In this document: positions 23,685-40,899 of the stretch, piece by piece
Layout: every line of letters begins with the position of its first letter
Position numbering within the stretch: position 1 is the stretch's first letter
Source: Clarkia xantiana subsp. parviflora
Lineage: Eukaryota > Streptophyta > Magnoliopsida > Myrtales > Onagraceae
Length of the DNA: 64,000 nt
Reading direction: 5' to 3'
NCBI GenBank assembly: GCA_036873135.1
Contig: JAPTYO010000010.1
Span: 26,901,772-26,965,771 of the forward strand
The notes under the pieces: model-generated
The model's database searches: none
What the model was told of the DNA's origin: nothing
The model's input: only the letters and a program-made list of their open reading frames with translations
Made by a program: the position numbers and the translations under genes

Positions 23685-26600
23685 TCATGAACTTATGTTG
23701 CAGTCGCTCAAAATCTGGTCGTTCCAATTTAGATGCTTCTTCCAGTAGGGTTTATATTTGCGGATTCCTAGCTCGAGCCAAGGTTTCATGTTCCCATCGT
23801 AATGCAAAACTGCAGCCTTTCTCAAATCACTTGTACTGAGTTCATAGTTATGCCCCAAACCTGATAGCATCCAAGAACTGTCCAGAGCATAGATTTGATC
23901 CTGGAAAGTAAGCAAACTTGCTCGCAAAACCGCAAATTCAATCGATTCAACATTTCTCTCCTGATCACAGAAAAAAGACAAGAAAATAGATTAAGAAGCA
24001 AGCAATGCCCAGATTTGAGAATAATATAATCCATGGGTCCCATTCATTGTATAAATGTTTCCTTTTACCATGGAAAAACTTATAATAGAGTAACCCCTCT
24101 TGGCAAGTTGCAATTACTTAGCTTTACTCACACCAGTAGCATATTTTTTATGCTGGACTAAGCAAAAATGGTTTACTTTATTTCAGTAAATACATACAAC
24201 TAATTTCACTTCTGTTATGGAGTATATCTTTTAAAAGATTTCACAAAATCCTTATCACTTTTAAGGTGAAATATTGGAAGAAATGAAGAGGTTTTTACCT
24301 GCTGTAAGAATTTCCTGTAAGTTTCAGTAAGCTCCAGGTCTCGCCATCTTGATAGATCAATTAGATTCAAACCAGACATCCAAGCACATGAACTTTTGTT
24401 CAGATTGCTCCCACCTAAGAAACTCTTCATTCGATCTAGTCTTAGAGAACATGCGTGTATCGCACCATTCACTTTCCCTCCCATATCAAGACTCCAAAGT
24501 GCTGTTAAGTCTTTCTGAACAACCACATCTTGATCCAAAACTACTATTTTATTCAACTTTGGGAATGCCTTAGGGAGGAGATAGTGAGACTTTGAGAAGA
24601 TGGATAAGTACTCTGTCTTCATAGTAAGATTTGATTGGCCATCGCTGCTTGGAATGGAGGCACGGAACTCCTCAGGCAGTAAGAGAAGACCTCCTTTGTC
24701 ATGGAGCTGCTGATCAAGTTTTTCAACATTTAGAACTTGGACTGTGGCTTCCTTGTAAGTATTTCTGTAGAACCATACTTCCATTGCAAAGTAATTCTCT
24801 TCATCTGTCATCACGTGAAATACTATATTCTGACTGTCCTGGAAAGTTTGATTAAAAGAAGAAAAAGAATCATTGGCACTGCAGAGATGATTAATCAATC
24901 CAATTTCTATTATACATTGCAAGAACTTACACGTGCATACGAAACGGTTGAGTTAATTGCCACAGATGCTGCTAACACATTGTTTGAGAATACAGCGATA
25001 TGTAGTAGTGATGGATCTGAGTACTTGTCAGCTTTATGTTCAAGTTGTGGAGGAGATCTAAAATAATCCACAGTTAGTCTCATAGACAAGCAGTGGAGAC
25101 TTTTTGGGGTGGTCTGGGTCGCCACCTGGTAAAGGAAGGCACTCTGCTTCATATGAAAGTTCGCTTCATCCTCGGTCAAATCTAATAGTTGTCTGAACTT
25201 CTTGTCAACATTGCTGCATTCGACTGGACATGATTTAGCTTTGGCTATTACAGCTTTCATCTTTTGCATCTTCTCCCCAATCCTGCGAATGAAGAATTAA
25301 TTGTTCAGTTTATCTAAGCTGATAACTAGAAGAAGAGTAGATGATAGAATTCATCTAGGAAACCATAACTTACTGGAATGGGAGTTCAGAATCTGTTGAA
25401 GATTCACTTAATACTCGCTCAAAATCTTGAATATTTTGTCTCATTTCACGAGTCAAGCTATCCTTAGATGGAAGCTTAGCAATACTGGGGAAGTATGCCC
25501 TTGCTTCAAAAAGACGATCTTTCATTTTCCTCACCAAAGAATCCTTGACGTCCTGTCTGTGATGTTGACGCCAAAGGCAATAGGCACCAAATTGCAACTC
25601 ACATGATTTGCCACTTTCATCAGCAGCCTCTGTATTGCTCTTCACAGTTTTAGTAGTGGACTGCTGCCAAATTCTAACATATTAATGGGGCTGAAATGAC
25701 TAGCATTCACATAAATTTCACAATATAAGAATAGGCAACTCAAGTGTACATACGTTTGAGCTTGAGTCTGGCAACTGTGAAGTACCTGCCATGATTCAAA
25801 AGGGGATAGAATGAAGTAGTGCGTTAGTCAATATCTAATGGTAAGATGCAGATTTGTCTAGAAGTAGTAACACTATTTGGCGAAAAGAAGGGGATTCATT
25901 AGCTCGTTATTTAGACCGGATTAGTGAAATGACGGAATCTATCAAAATTATTCAGCAGGCTTTGTGAGGAATTCTGAGGGGCCTACTCAGAAATTGGAAA
26001 TACAATGCTTTGATAGAGAGAAGGATCCAGAATGTAACGGTTTTGAATATCAATTCATAAGTAAAAAATTGTATGTATTCGTTAACGCTCCAAGACCAAA
26101 AGAGGAGTTGGGAATTTTATTAAAAGGAGATCAAACAACAGACCTCGTTTTTCTTGCTCCTCCTGTGAGGTTCCTTTATTGAAGATTGGCTTCTTATTTT
26201 CATTGGGCAATGTAACAGGCAGATCCTGAAATATGTATTAGCAGCAAACAGTGTCATCATAAGTAGTATGTGTCGCATGTCTCGAGCCCCAGTATTAACT
26301 CAATATGAGGCATATTTTTCCTGTTTATAAGGAGGCAACTCACATCCTGCTACTCATAGTTCCATAATATGATATGATGCCATTCAAGTTCATGCATTGG
26401 CAATAATCATACCAATTTTACGAAGTGCAGCATGATGAATATGGGTCTAAAAACTGATATGAGATGTAGTTGGGTAATATAAAGAGGCTATCAGACTCTT
26501 GCTCTTTTAAACCTTATTATTTATAAACTTAAATTCTTTGGCAAGTGTTCAAATATGTTCTCGGTAATAAGAGTTGGTCCTTGGAGGCTAGTTTTACTGA

Positions 26601-27898
26601 AAACATGCCATTCTAGCTCAAAATTCTCTGATGTTGTGTCATGTCAGAAATGGAAAGATCTACGGGAAACCTCCCCGATCGACAAGCCTAAACCATCTTT
26701 CTGCTATGCATTTCAAGTAGAGAAAGCTCTAGTATGAACTAAAGCAAAATAACTCACACTTAAATGGCTAAGCTCATAAGCAGAAGTAGTTATAATTAAG
26801 GCATACAGAATTCTCATCAAAATTATAACTAAACAGCCATAACAAGAAGTTCAACTAAAAAGGAAACAATTGAATTGTCTTCCAGAGACTTATTTTGCAG
26901 AAATTAACAGTCACTTAGGACAATGAACGGTAAAGGCACCTTAGGTAGAGTAGGTCCCAACTTTTTAATTAAATCGTCAATGTGGCTTGTTTCATCCTTC
27001 TGCACCATAAAAAATCAATTCATAATTTTATTAGAAGTGCATAACAGTGTTGAAACATGTAAATTTGCACTGAGGGCCACTTCTAAGAATATAATAGCGT
27101 ACAGAAAAAACATTTCCACAATTGGGAAGTAAATTTTCCAATTACAAGTTCTACTATAATCTGCGAATTGTACATGCTTTTGGATTCTTCAGAAGGTAAA
27201 CCACTGAAACAAAGTCTGTGGAATCTGCATAATAAACAACTCTACCTTAGTTATAGACTGTATCTCTGGCCTGACAAACTCCAAGTTTGTGCTAGTTCTA
27301 ATATTATTCTCCTTCAAATTCACAAACAAAAAATACCCGAACTGGCTGGTGAGTTTCAGAAGTGTAAAAGTAGAAGATACTTGTAAAAAAACAAATGAAT
27401 TCAAATTCCTTACTGGAACTGGATCGTGCTGGTCAGTCAAGTAACCTGAGAATGAGAGATACAAATCAGGGCTACACTAAAAGAGGCTGGAAGCAAATAA
27501 TGCCAGTAACAATTGTCACTACAAAATAAGTTATGTTTCTAGTGAAGTACAAACGAGAGGTTAGTACAAAATTAAAGCCGACAGCCAATGAAGATTCAAT
27601 CAAAGAACAATATAGGCACACATTACTGGAAAATAACTAAGATTCAGCAAAGCAGTTCAAAAATGACAGAGATCTAATGAAATGAGTAACTTATCAGCTA
27701 AATTAGCGGTAGATCTGAGCAAAATGGGATACCGTTAGAAACAGAGAGGATTCCGTTGTGAAGACCGAGCAGAAAACCAAGAGGAACGAGCATAGAGAGG
27801 AGCATAATGAGGCCTAACACGGCAAGCGCAAGACCTCTCCATCGCCTTTTACTACCGGCGCCGCCGCTACCGCCTCCACTTGCTTTCATCTCCGCCAC
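23685..27898 (-). CDS. GAUT7: GAUT7 (GT8 galacturonosyltransferase-like anchor), 9 exons, 609 aa
   Basis: Minus-strand exons in order: 27733-27898, 27417-27448, 26940-26999, 26144-26225, 25754-25785, 25374-25663, 24931-25282, 24299-24838, 23685-23960; the frame closes exactly. The N-terminus is short and basic, then a membrane anchor ([20 protein letters not shown]), giving a type II Golgi protein. A variable stem follows, then [37 protein letters not shown] and [13 protein letters not shown]. The GT8 domain has [26 protein letters not shown] (DxD motif as DQD), [27 protein letters not shown] and [14 protein letters not shown]. This matches GAUT7, which in Arabidopsis anchors GAUT1 in the homogalacturonan-synthesising complex and is itself thought non-catalytic. 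Length is close to the roughly 620 aa of the Arabidopsis protein. An intron carries plastid-derived DNA. Confidence 0.93.
25870..26136 (+). pseudogene. ndhH: Plastid ndhH fragment (NUPT) in a GAUT7 intron
   Basis: On the plus strand, antisense to the host gene, the sequence translates as [48 protein letters not shown] and [10 protein letters not shown]. This is the C-terminal half of NdhH, the 49-kDa subunit of plastid NAD(P)H dehydrogenase, as I know the family. A stop follows IIQQAL near 25967, and about ten residues (the PSPTFELPKQ region of NdhH) are missing after ISKK. It therefore cannot work. The fragment fills most of the 358-bp intron between exons 26144-26225 and 25754-25785 and its edge lies about 8 bp from the 5' splice site. 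It could have arrived directly from the plastid or through plastid DNA in the mitochondrion. Confidence 0.88.
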
Positions 27899-28152
27899 TG
27901 CTTCTCTACCTCATGATCTCACCGCCGAGGCACTCTAATTCGACGAGGATCTGAGAAAACAATCGTTCACTAACACCGCAAAGCAGATCGGTCGCCACTA
28001 TACACACAGTTTAAGATTCAGTCCTCTCTTCCGCTTATGCGAGACTATCAGTAGCAGTATCAAGCAAGCCTCCGTCAGCAGAAACCTCCGCCGTTGTCAG
28101 CACTCTCCGATTGCGATCACAGTACACACTCCACTTTGCCGAATTTTACACA

Positions 28153-28177
28153 AAGAGAGAGAGAGAGAGAGCACGTG
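28153..28177. promoter_or_regulatory. GA tract and G-box upstream of GAUT7
   Basis: A (GA)9-like tract at 28153-28171 is followed by CACGTG at 28172-28177, about 260-280 bp upstream of the GAUT7 start. CACGTG is the core recognised by plant bHLH and bZIP factors. A role here is inference from position only. Confidence 0.4.
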
Positions 28178-28399
28178 GGAAACAATCTGCTGATGTTGGT
28201 TGTAGGCTGTAGCCCTCCTTGTAGGTGGTGGCGTGATCCAAGTCCAGTGGATTACACATGTCAGGATCCTAGCGGATAACTTCTCGACTCCCTAAGTATG
28301 CACCCGGTCTTCCGTACGCCCAGGCAGTTTCAAATGGTTGCACAATTCTACTCGGGTGTTTGTTTAATCGTGCTGATCCCCCAAGTAATCGTGGAATGA

Positions 28400-28560
28400 G
28401 ATACGAGTAGAGCTTGACTATCTAAGTTCGACTTCATTTATTTTATTCGAGTTATATTTGATTGACTCTGATTTTTTAAGTTTTAACTCATTTCAGTATC
28501 ATATTCGACAAGTTCGAACTCGACTCGGCTCGTTAGATTTAAAAGTGTTCAGTTAAATTA
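28400..28560. repeat. Diverged CGAGTCGAGCT-type dispersed repeat (1)
   Basis: Repeated short words of the CTCGACT / GAGTCGA type (for example TTCGAACTCGACTCGGCTCG) in an otherwise AT-rich stretch. Similar sequence recurs at 29845-30035 and 31090-31560, so this is a dispersed family, probably a non-autonomous DNA transposon. Ends were not found. Confidence 0.5.
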
Positions 28561-28576
28561 TAAATAGTATTCCTTA

Positions 28577-28913
28577 GAGCATCCACAATGCACAACCCCA
28601 ACTTCTATCCCACTTTATGCCACATAAGTGCCACATAATCAATATATAATAAAATAAAAAAGTGTCTTGAGGTTGTCTATTACTACTTCAATGGTGTCTA
28701 CCAACTTGGATCTACATATTCTTTTAAATAATAATAAAATTAACACTTTTTTCTACTATACTCTCTCACAATATTAATGATGGGATGTGAGAGAGTGAAT
28801 CCCTCCTTGGAGGGATTGGACAAAAAAATTTGTCCATCTCCAATACAAATGGACAACCCATCTTGCCACATGGAGGAGTTGTCCTTCAATTTTGTATTGC
28901 ATTGTGGATGCTC
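28577..28913. mobile_element. PIF/Harbinger-like MITE, TTA duplication
   Basis: Termini GAGCATCCACAATGC and its complement GCATTGTGGATGCTC are perfect inverted repeats, flanked by TTA at 28574-28576 and 28914-28916. A 3-bp TWA duplication is typical of Tourist/PIF-Harbinger MITEs. The 337-bp body has no coding capacity. A second member with the same termini lies at 40129-40839. Confidence 0.88.
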
Positions 28914-29807
28914 TTATAACTAATGTGTGGATATTTACATATTATATGTAAATTCTGAGTTAAATATAATAATAGAGTGAATGAGGAGCTGAGAGTTTTA
29001 AGTTGCAATTTTTAAGATGTGAATAATGAGTTGAGGGTCTACATTTAAAGTCTTGCAATTTTTAAGTTGAGGGTTGATTTCTACACAGCTATCACGAGTT
29101 TTAAATATTTTTCTTTAGTTTTGATTTTTGGTGCAGTCGTTTCCATTATTGCATATGTTGTCAATCGAAGAGTTTCACATCAACTGATGGATCGTGAATC
29201 GAAGAGGTCATGCAACATTCAATGAATCTGGAGAAACAAAACATGTATTAAATTCGAATTCTCCAATTCTCATAGCGTTTAGGGTTACTTATATTATATT
29301 CATATATATAAAATAAGGGTGTGTGTTGGCTATTAAGAGGAGAGGGGGTGCGATAAAAGAAAGGCCGCATCAATCATCATTGCCCTTGAAGGAATCTTCA
29401 AGTCACTGGTTGGATGATAATCATGTAGATAGTAGCATGAAAGCGACCAAAGCGTAAGCACCAAAAACATATTTTTCCTTTTACTTTTTTCACGTCTTAT
29501 ATTTTTTTTCTTTCTCTTACATGTATGTATATATAAAACATTACTTAATCAATCATTCAATCAGATAGACGATGAATCTTTTCTTTTCTAGAAAGGTTAA
29601 ATTGAAATGGGCTTTACAATATAATTATTATCGTAGGTAGATATCGTGTTAGACTTAACTGGATTGAACTTTTTTTTTTTTGCTAACATAATTTGTTATT
29701 TGATTTAATTAAAATCATTAAAAAATTAATATATATATATATATATATTCGTATTTAAATTTTAATACATGACAATGTGATATTATTTATAGTATACACG
29801 AAATCAA

Positions 29808-29837
29808 CCCGCGCTCCGCGCGGGAATAGCACCCTAG
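29808..29837 (+). mobile_element. Helitron 3' terminus (hairpin + CTAG)
   Basis: CCCGCGC-TCC-GCGCGGG forms a 7-bp stem with a 3-base loop, followed 13 bases later by CTAG and then T. This is the Helitron 3' end structure (GC hairpin, CTRR end, insertion between A and T). The element extends to the left; its 5' TC end was not identified. Confidence 0.8.
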
Positions 29838-29844
29838 TATATGT

Positions 29845-30035
29845 AAATTTTGAACTCGATTAAAACTCGACTTGAATAGTTTTTTTTGCAAATAAATAAA
29901 ATAGCTCGATTAGGTCATGAACCACTCAAGTCGAGTATAAATGAATTTGTACTCGACTTGAGCTCAACTCGAATTTTACAGTCGATCTCAAGTAGCTCAC
30001 AAGTAGCTAACGAGAAGCTTGACTTAATTACAACC
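29845..30035. repeat. Diverged CGAGTCGAGCT-type dispersed repeat (2)
   Basis: Words such as ACTCGACTTGAGCTCAACTCG match the repeats at 28400-28560 and 31090-31560. It begins directly after the Helitron terminus, so one older repeat may have been split by that insertion. Confidence 0.5.
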
Positions 30036-30109
30036 CTAATCAGAACTACTCTAACGAATAAAGAATTAGGAATATGGAATAGAAATAGTTAATATGAAAT
30101 ATGTAATAT

Positions 30110-30785
30110 TAATATGATGTTTGGTTGACATGAGAAATATGAAATGAGGATTCAAGATCTACTATTTGGTTGATAGAATGTTATAGGTAAAGAAATTGAA
30201 TAAGCTCAAATTTACGGATATACCCTTTTGTTTTTCTATAATAACCAAATTAACAATATTATTACATGAAAAAGTCAGAACGAGTTGCGGCGGCGAGTAG
30301 CGAACGACATGCGATCGGCGGTTGCAAAAGAGCGACGGGCGAATGGGGGGCAGGTGAGTAAGGCAGCGTCGACGGGCGAGCTGGACGGGCGGGAATGGAA
30401 CCAGCAAGGGTGGTAGAGGAACCATGCGGAACGAGCAGGCGTGTCAGCAGAAACAACGGGCGGAACGAGACTACACGACAGTAGACACGACAATAGGTCG
30501 GCAGAAGGTCGGCATATGGTTGTATACATGGAGAATGAAGAGTCAGTTGCGTGATTAATAAAATAAGACATGTATATTTTTATTTTTAATTAAATTGTAA
30601 GGTTAATTTTTTATTTTTCAATTCCAGTAGAAATTGATATTGTCAATCTTGTGGATTGGGTCAATATTGGCTAATCCTTCAAAATTAGAAATTGAGAATC
30701 TTTATTCTACACACTTAAGTAACCAAACATCATCTCTCGTTCCTTATTCATTTTCTTATTTCATAAACCAAACATGATGTAAGTG
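30110..30785. mobile_element. Degenerate TIR element
   Basis: GATGTTTGGTT with flanking sequence on the left (30115-30180) is complemented by AACCAAACATCATC on the right (30720-30780). The centre (30265-30540) is GC-richer with open minus-strand frames (64-98 codons) but no known domain. Ends and TSD were not resolved. Confidence 0.4.
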
Positions 30786-31089
30786 CATGTTTTATTTCAT
30801 ATGTATTTATATATCCTAACTTAATTAATACAAATTATATATACCATTTTTAATCATTATTAAAGTCGGAATGAGAGTTGACGGTGTTTGGGTGGTGGTC
30901 GCCGGATTCCAACTGGGGTTGTCAATTTTTAACTGGAGGTTATTGGAGTTGTTATCCACTTGGAATATATTTTTTAAGTTATTATCAACTATAAATTAAA
31001 TTATAACATAGTCAAGATCATGTTTAATTAATACATAATTTGTTCTACCAGATATTTTATTAGCTAGTACACGATATGGGTGTAAGTCA

Positions 31090-31560
31090 ATCAAGCTATT
31101 TTCTCTTTCTAATAAAAAAATCAAGCTATTCGTGAGTCACTCGGGATCAACTTAGTCAAAACTCGAATTCGACTCGAAAACGTTCGAGTCAAGCCGAGCT
31201 CGAGTCGAACTTTTTGGTATGTTGAGCTTGAGCTTGATAATGCTCGGCTCGAGGTACTCGCGAGTCTAAACGAGTTTCGAGTATATAAGTCGAGCTTGAT
31301 TTTTATTACTATTTTTATTTAATTTAGTCTATCGAGTTCAAGTTTAGTCGAGTCGAGATTGAATTTTTAGCTATGAAGAATGTTAATTTATTGTAATAAT
31401 TGACTAACAGGTCGAGTCGAGCTCGATTATGTTGAGCACTTGAGCTTAGATTCGAGTTTTAAAATTAGAGCTCGACCGAGTTCGAGCTCTGAATCTGAGC
31501 TAACAAATAATAACTGAGACAAGTCGAACTTGACATATACTCGAGTCGACTCATTTACAT
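31090..31560. repeat. Diverged CGAGTCGAGCT-type dispersed repeat (3)
   Basis: The longest copy, with many GAGTCGAGCTCG and CGAGTCGAACTT words on both strands. No protein is encoded. 31570-32233, between this repeat and the receptor-kinase stop codon, shows no gene. Confidence 0.5.
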
Positions 31561-32233
31561 CTCTATGTACACCTCTATGTACACGTATTAGAATATTCTA
31601 ATAATACGTCTCAGGCCGTAGAGGTAGGAAGCAAAGAGAAATTCTTCAATAGGACCGACATACCACGTGGCAAAGATGTGGTGGCCCTCTGGCCAATGAA
31701 ATCAAAACATGTGTTAAAATATTAATTTCTCTCCGCAATGTGTCAGCAATATATTGGAGGAAGGGGTAACACCTATTTGCCACATGGTAGGTCGGTGCCA
31801 TTGAATAATTTCTCGGAAGCAAATAGTGCCGGTAACAATTATTCCGTACGTTTAACTAGGTGTGTCCAAATGTACCTGGTATATTCCTCAGAATGGAATG
31901 ATTCTATTTCTGTTTTTTTTTTTTAGTTCTTTCGGAAAACTGATTCTATAATTCTTTCCAGTGTTGCAGTTGAACGGCATAACAAACTTTTCGGCCACAA
32001 GCAAGTACATAGACTTCGACGACTCTTTGGTAAAATTATGTCCTCTTCTTTGCGAAAATGATACAACTCTAAGTGGTGCTATGATTCATTTTAAAATGTA
32101 CTATGAATCAATTACATAAAGAAATTCGAAACCGATTTCAAATTAAAATCAGCACTCCAACCATGAAACTCGAATCATACGATCGAATTCTACTTGTTCC
32201 GAGGTTCGATCTTCGAAAACTCGTGTTTTCGCG

Positions 32234-38383
<6,150 letters not shown>

Positions 38384-38692
38384 GGATTCGGGTTTCCGGG
38401 GAAACTCTCTACTACTACTACTACAAGAAAGGTGGCATGACGAGCTTTGGATCATTGATCAAAGTGTAGAGGAGAAGAGAAAATGAGAGTTTGTTGGTTG
38501 TGGTGGTGGTTTGGCTTGTCTTTGAAGGCAGGCAATGAAGAAAGAAGCAGATGGTATGATTGGGATGGGATTCACCTGATCAGTGAGTAGAACCACCCAT
38601 CATTGTTATCACAACCGCCATTGATGTCAACAAAGTCCTTGCCGCCATAATAATAATAATATATATATATGTATGTTAAACAAATAATGGAG

Positions 38693-38719
38693 CGCCTCGC
38701 CTCGCCTCGCCTCGCCTGC
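38693..38719. repeat. CGCCT pentanucleotide microsatellite
   Basis: Five tandem GCCTC-type units next to (AT)n and (TAA)n tracts at 38649-38670, about 320 bp upstream of the receptor-kinase start codon. Confidence 0.8.
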
Positions 38720-39209
38720 ACTGCTTTCTCCGTCCAAATGGCACCATCCTAGTAACAATATATGATAATAAGCTGTCAAATATTATTATGGTTGCTTTCA
38801 CCATATATATATATATAAAAGAATTATAATTATATGCTGGATGTTTGTTGATTAATTTAAAAAATGACATGGGATAAAACTTGTTAACTTTAAAAATGTA
38901 TTAAAATTCTTGAGGATGTCACCAGCATCGGATTTAGTGTAGGCCGAGTGGGGTCTTAATTAGAAAAAAATATGTATGTATATTTGCTAAAATATTTGCT
39001 GGCAACTCACTTATAGATAGATATTTTGTTTAGACAAAACACTAAAACCTTGTATAGGTTGGTTGTTGGCCTTGCATATAGTTTAGTATAATTAAAAGTT
39101 CCAATTTCAATTCTTCGTCACCTAAATAATTTATGTTTTTGTAGATTCTTTTTCATTTTCAAATATTTTTAGTCTTCTTTTTTAATAAGTCATTTTATTA
39201 TTACTAGAA

Positions 39210-39730
39210 GGGAAAACAACATATATGGTCCTCGAACTTTACACATTTTTCTATTTACGTCCTTAAACTTTAATATTTTCTATTGAGGTACTTGAACTCA
39301 TAAAACTTATTCTGTTATAGTCCTGCTGTTAAATTTTATTACTAATTGTGGTGATAAAACGTTAATTAGACAAAAAATTGATGTTATGGACAAGCTGACG
39401 TGACATGTTTAAGGTCACATCATATTTTTCAATATATATCAATAGCTAGAAAATAAATAAATGAATAAATACATAAAAAAAAAACAAAAAGAACATGAAA
39501 CTGAAAGACACTAAACATGATGTGAACATAAGCAATGGCACGCCAGCTTGTCCATGTCAATATTTTTTGCTTAATCAACATCTAATCACCACAATTAACA
39601 GTAAAATTTAACGACGGGAATGTAACAGAATTAATTTGATAAGTTCAAGTACATCAATAGAAAAAAATAAAATTCAAGGACAGAGATAGAAAAATAAATA
39701 AAGTTCAGGGACTATTTATGTTGTTTTCCC
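39210..39730. mobile_element. Fold-back MULE, 9-bp TSD
   Basis: Ends GGGAAAACAACATA and the complement of GTTGTTTTCCC form the start of inverted repeats that pair along both arms (for example GGACAAGCTGACGTG on the left and its near-complement near 39540). Identical 9-mers TTACTAGAA flank it at 39201-39209 and 39731-39739. 521 bp, no coding capacity. The GGG start and 9-bp TSD group it with the elements at 7899 and 8598. Confidence 0.9.
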
Positions 39731-40128
39731 TTACTAGAACAAAATTATTATTTTCATTTACCATAAAAATCTAACATATTTAAATCTGTCTCAAATAAAA
39801 TATACGAAAAAAGTAATTTTTATAAATTCTTTCATTTTTTCAAAACTAATTAATACCTTTAAGTTTTTTTGTTTTCTTTATGCATAACTTCAGTGTTTGA
39901 TTTTCTCTTACCCTTTAATTTTTCGATTTCAATCTTACTTCTTCTTCATCAACAGAATTCTAAATAATTTGACTATTGAATGTTTTTTTCTTTTTTACTT
40001 ATTCCCGTGCAAATTACAAACATTGATATACTTTGCTTAATTAAATGTTATACCATCCACTCATATTCTCATAATATAGTACAACTTCTTAAAATTTATT
40101 TCAAACTATTATACTTTAAGTGTTATAA

Positions 40129-40839
40129 GAGCATCCACAATGGTATTCCTTAAACATGTGTTTTACATATTTTTTACGTAAAATGTATAAAAACGCGTTA
40201 CAATGGTTTTAAATAGCATTCCTAAAAAGTGAGACCCACCTACTTTTACGTAACATACTCCTTAAATTTAAGGAATGCACTATGTATTACGTAACCAATA
40301 TTTAATTATAAATTAATTCATTTTATAATTAATGCTAATATCTTATTGGTGGTTGTTGGAAAATTTAGTAATAAAATATATTTAAGTGATACGATTGCAG
40401 AGAAAATCTTGTTTACGTGTGTCTTACTTTACGTCAGTGTTATCAGGACCGGACCGGCAAGGCCACCGGTTCCCGGTTCGCCGGTCCGAACCCGGTCCGA
40501 GCCCGGTTCAGTTACATAGTGGTTCTTCACTAAAACCGGCCGGTTCGCTCTTAAACCGGCCGGTTCTCTTTAAAAATAGACCGTTCACTAATATAAATTA
40601 CTAACTCGGTAAAAAAACTAGCCGGTTCGATATAAACCGCTATCGAACCGGGTTCAGTAACATTGTCCGAAAATGACTGAACCGGACCGGGAAGACCTCC
40701 AGTTCCGGTCCGAACCCGGTTAGACCGCCGGTCCGGTCCGGTTCTGATAACATTGCTTTACGTATTACTTAAAATCTACATAAATGTCTACGTGACAGCT
40801 TTAAAGAATACAATTTATGTAAAACAATTGTGGATGCTC
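40129..40839. mobile_element. PIF/Harbinger-like MITE with nested hAT element
   Basis: Termini GAGCATCCACAATGG and the complement of CAATTGTGGATGCTC, flanked by TAA at 40126-40128 and 40840-40842. Removing the nested hAT element (40435-40755 and one 8-bp TSD) leaves about 382 bp, close to the 337 bp of the sister copy at 28577. The sequence TACGTAA recurs in both arms. Confidence 0.88.
40435..40755. mobile_element. Non-autonomous hAT element, 8-bp TSD (copy 1)
   Basis: Ends CAGTGTTATCAGGACCGG and the complement of CCGGTTCTGATAACATTG. Identical 8-mers CTTTACGT lie at 40427-40434 and 40756-40763. An 8-bp TSD with CAGTG-type ends marks the hAT superfamily. The body is built from CCGGTTCG/CGAACCGG words and has no coding capacity. 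Confidence 0.9.
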
Positions 40840-40899
40840 TAATAGCGTCTCATATTCTCATGTCATGGTACAAGTTATTATCATTTTGTTCAAAATTAT

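Noticed and set aside
25964..26182. Real protein-coding gene for the 72-codon frame
   Set aside because: It is the plastid ndhH fragment read in its original frame, with an internal stop upstream and host sequence at the end.
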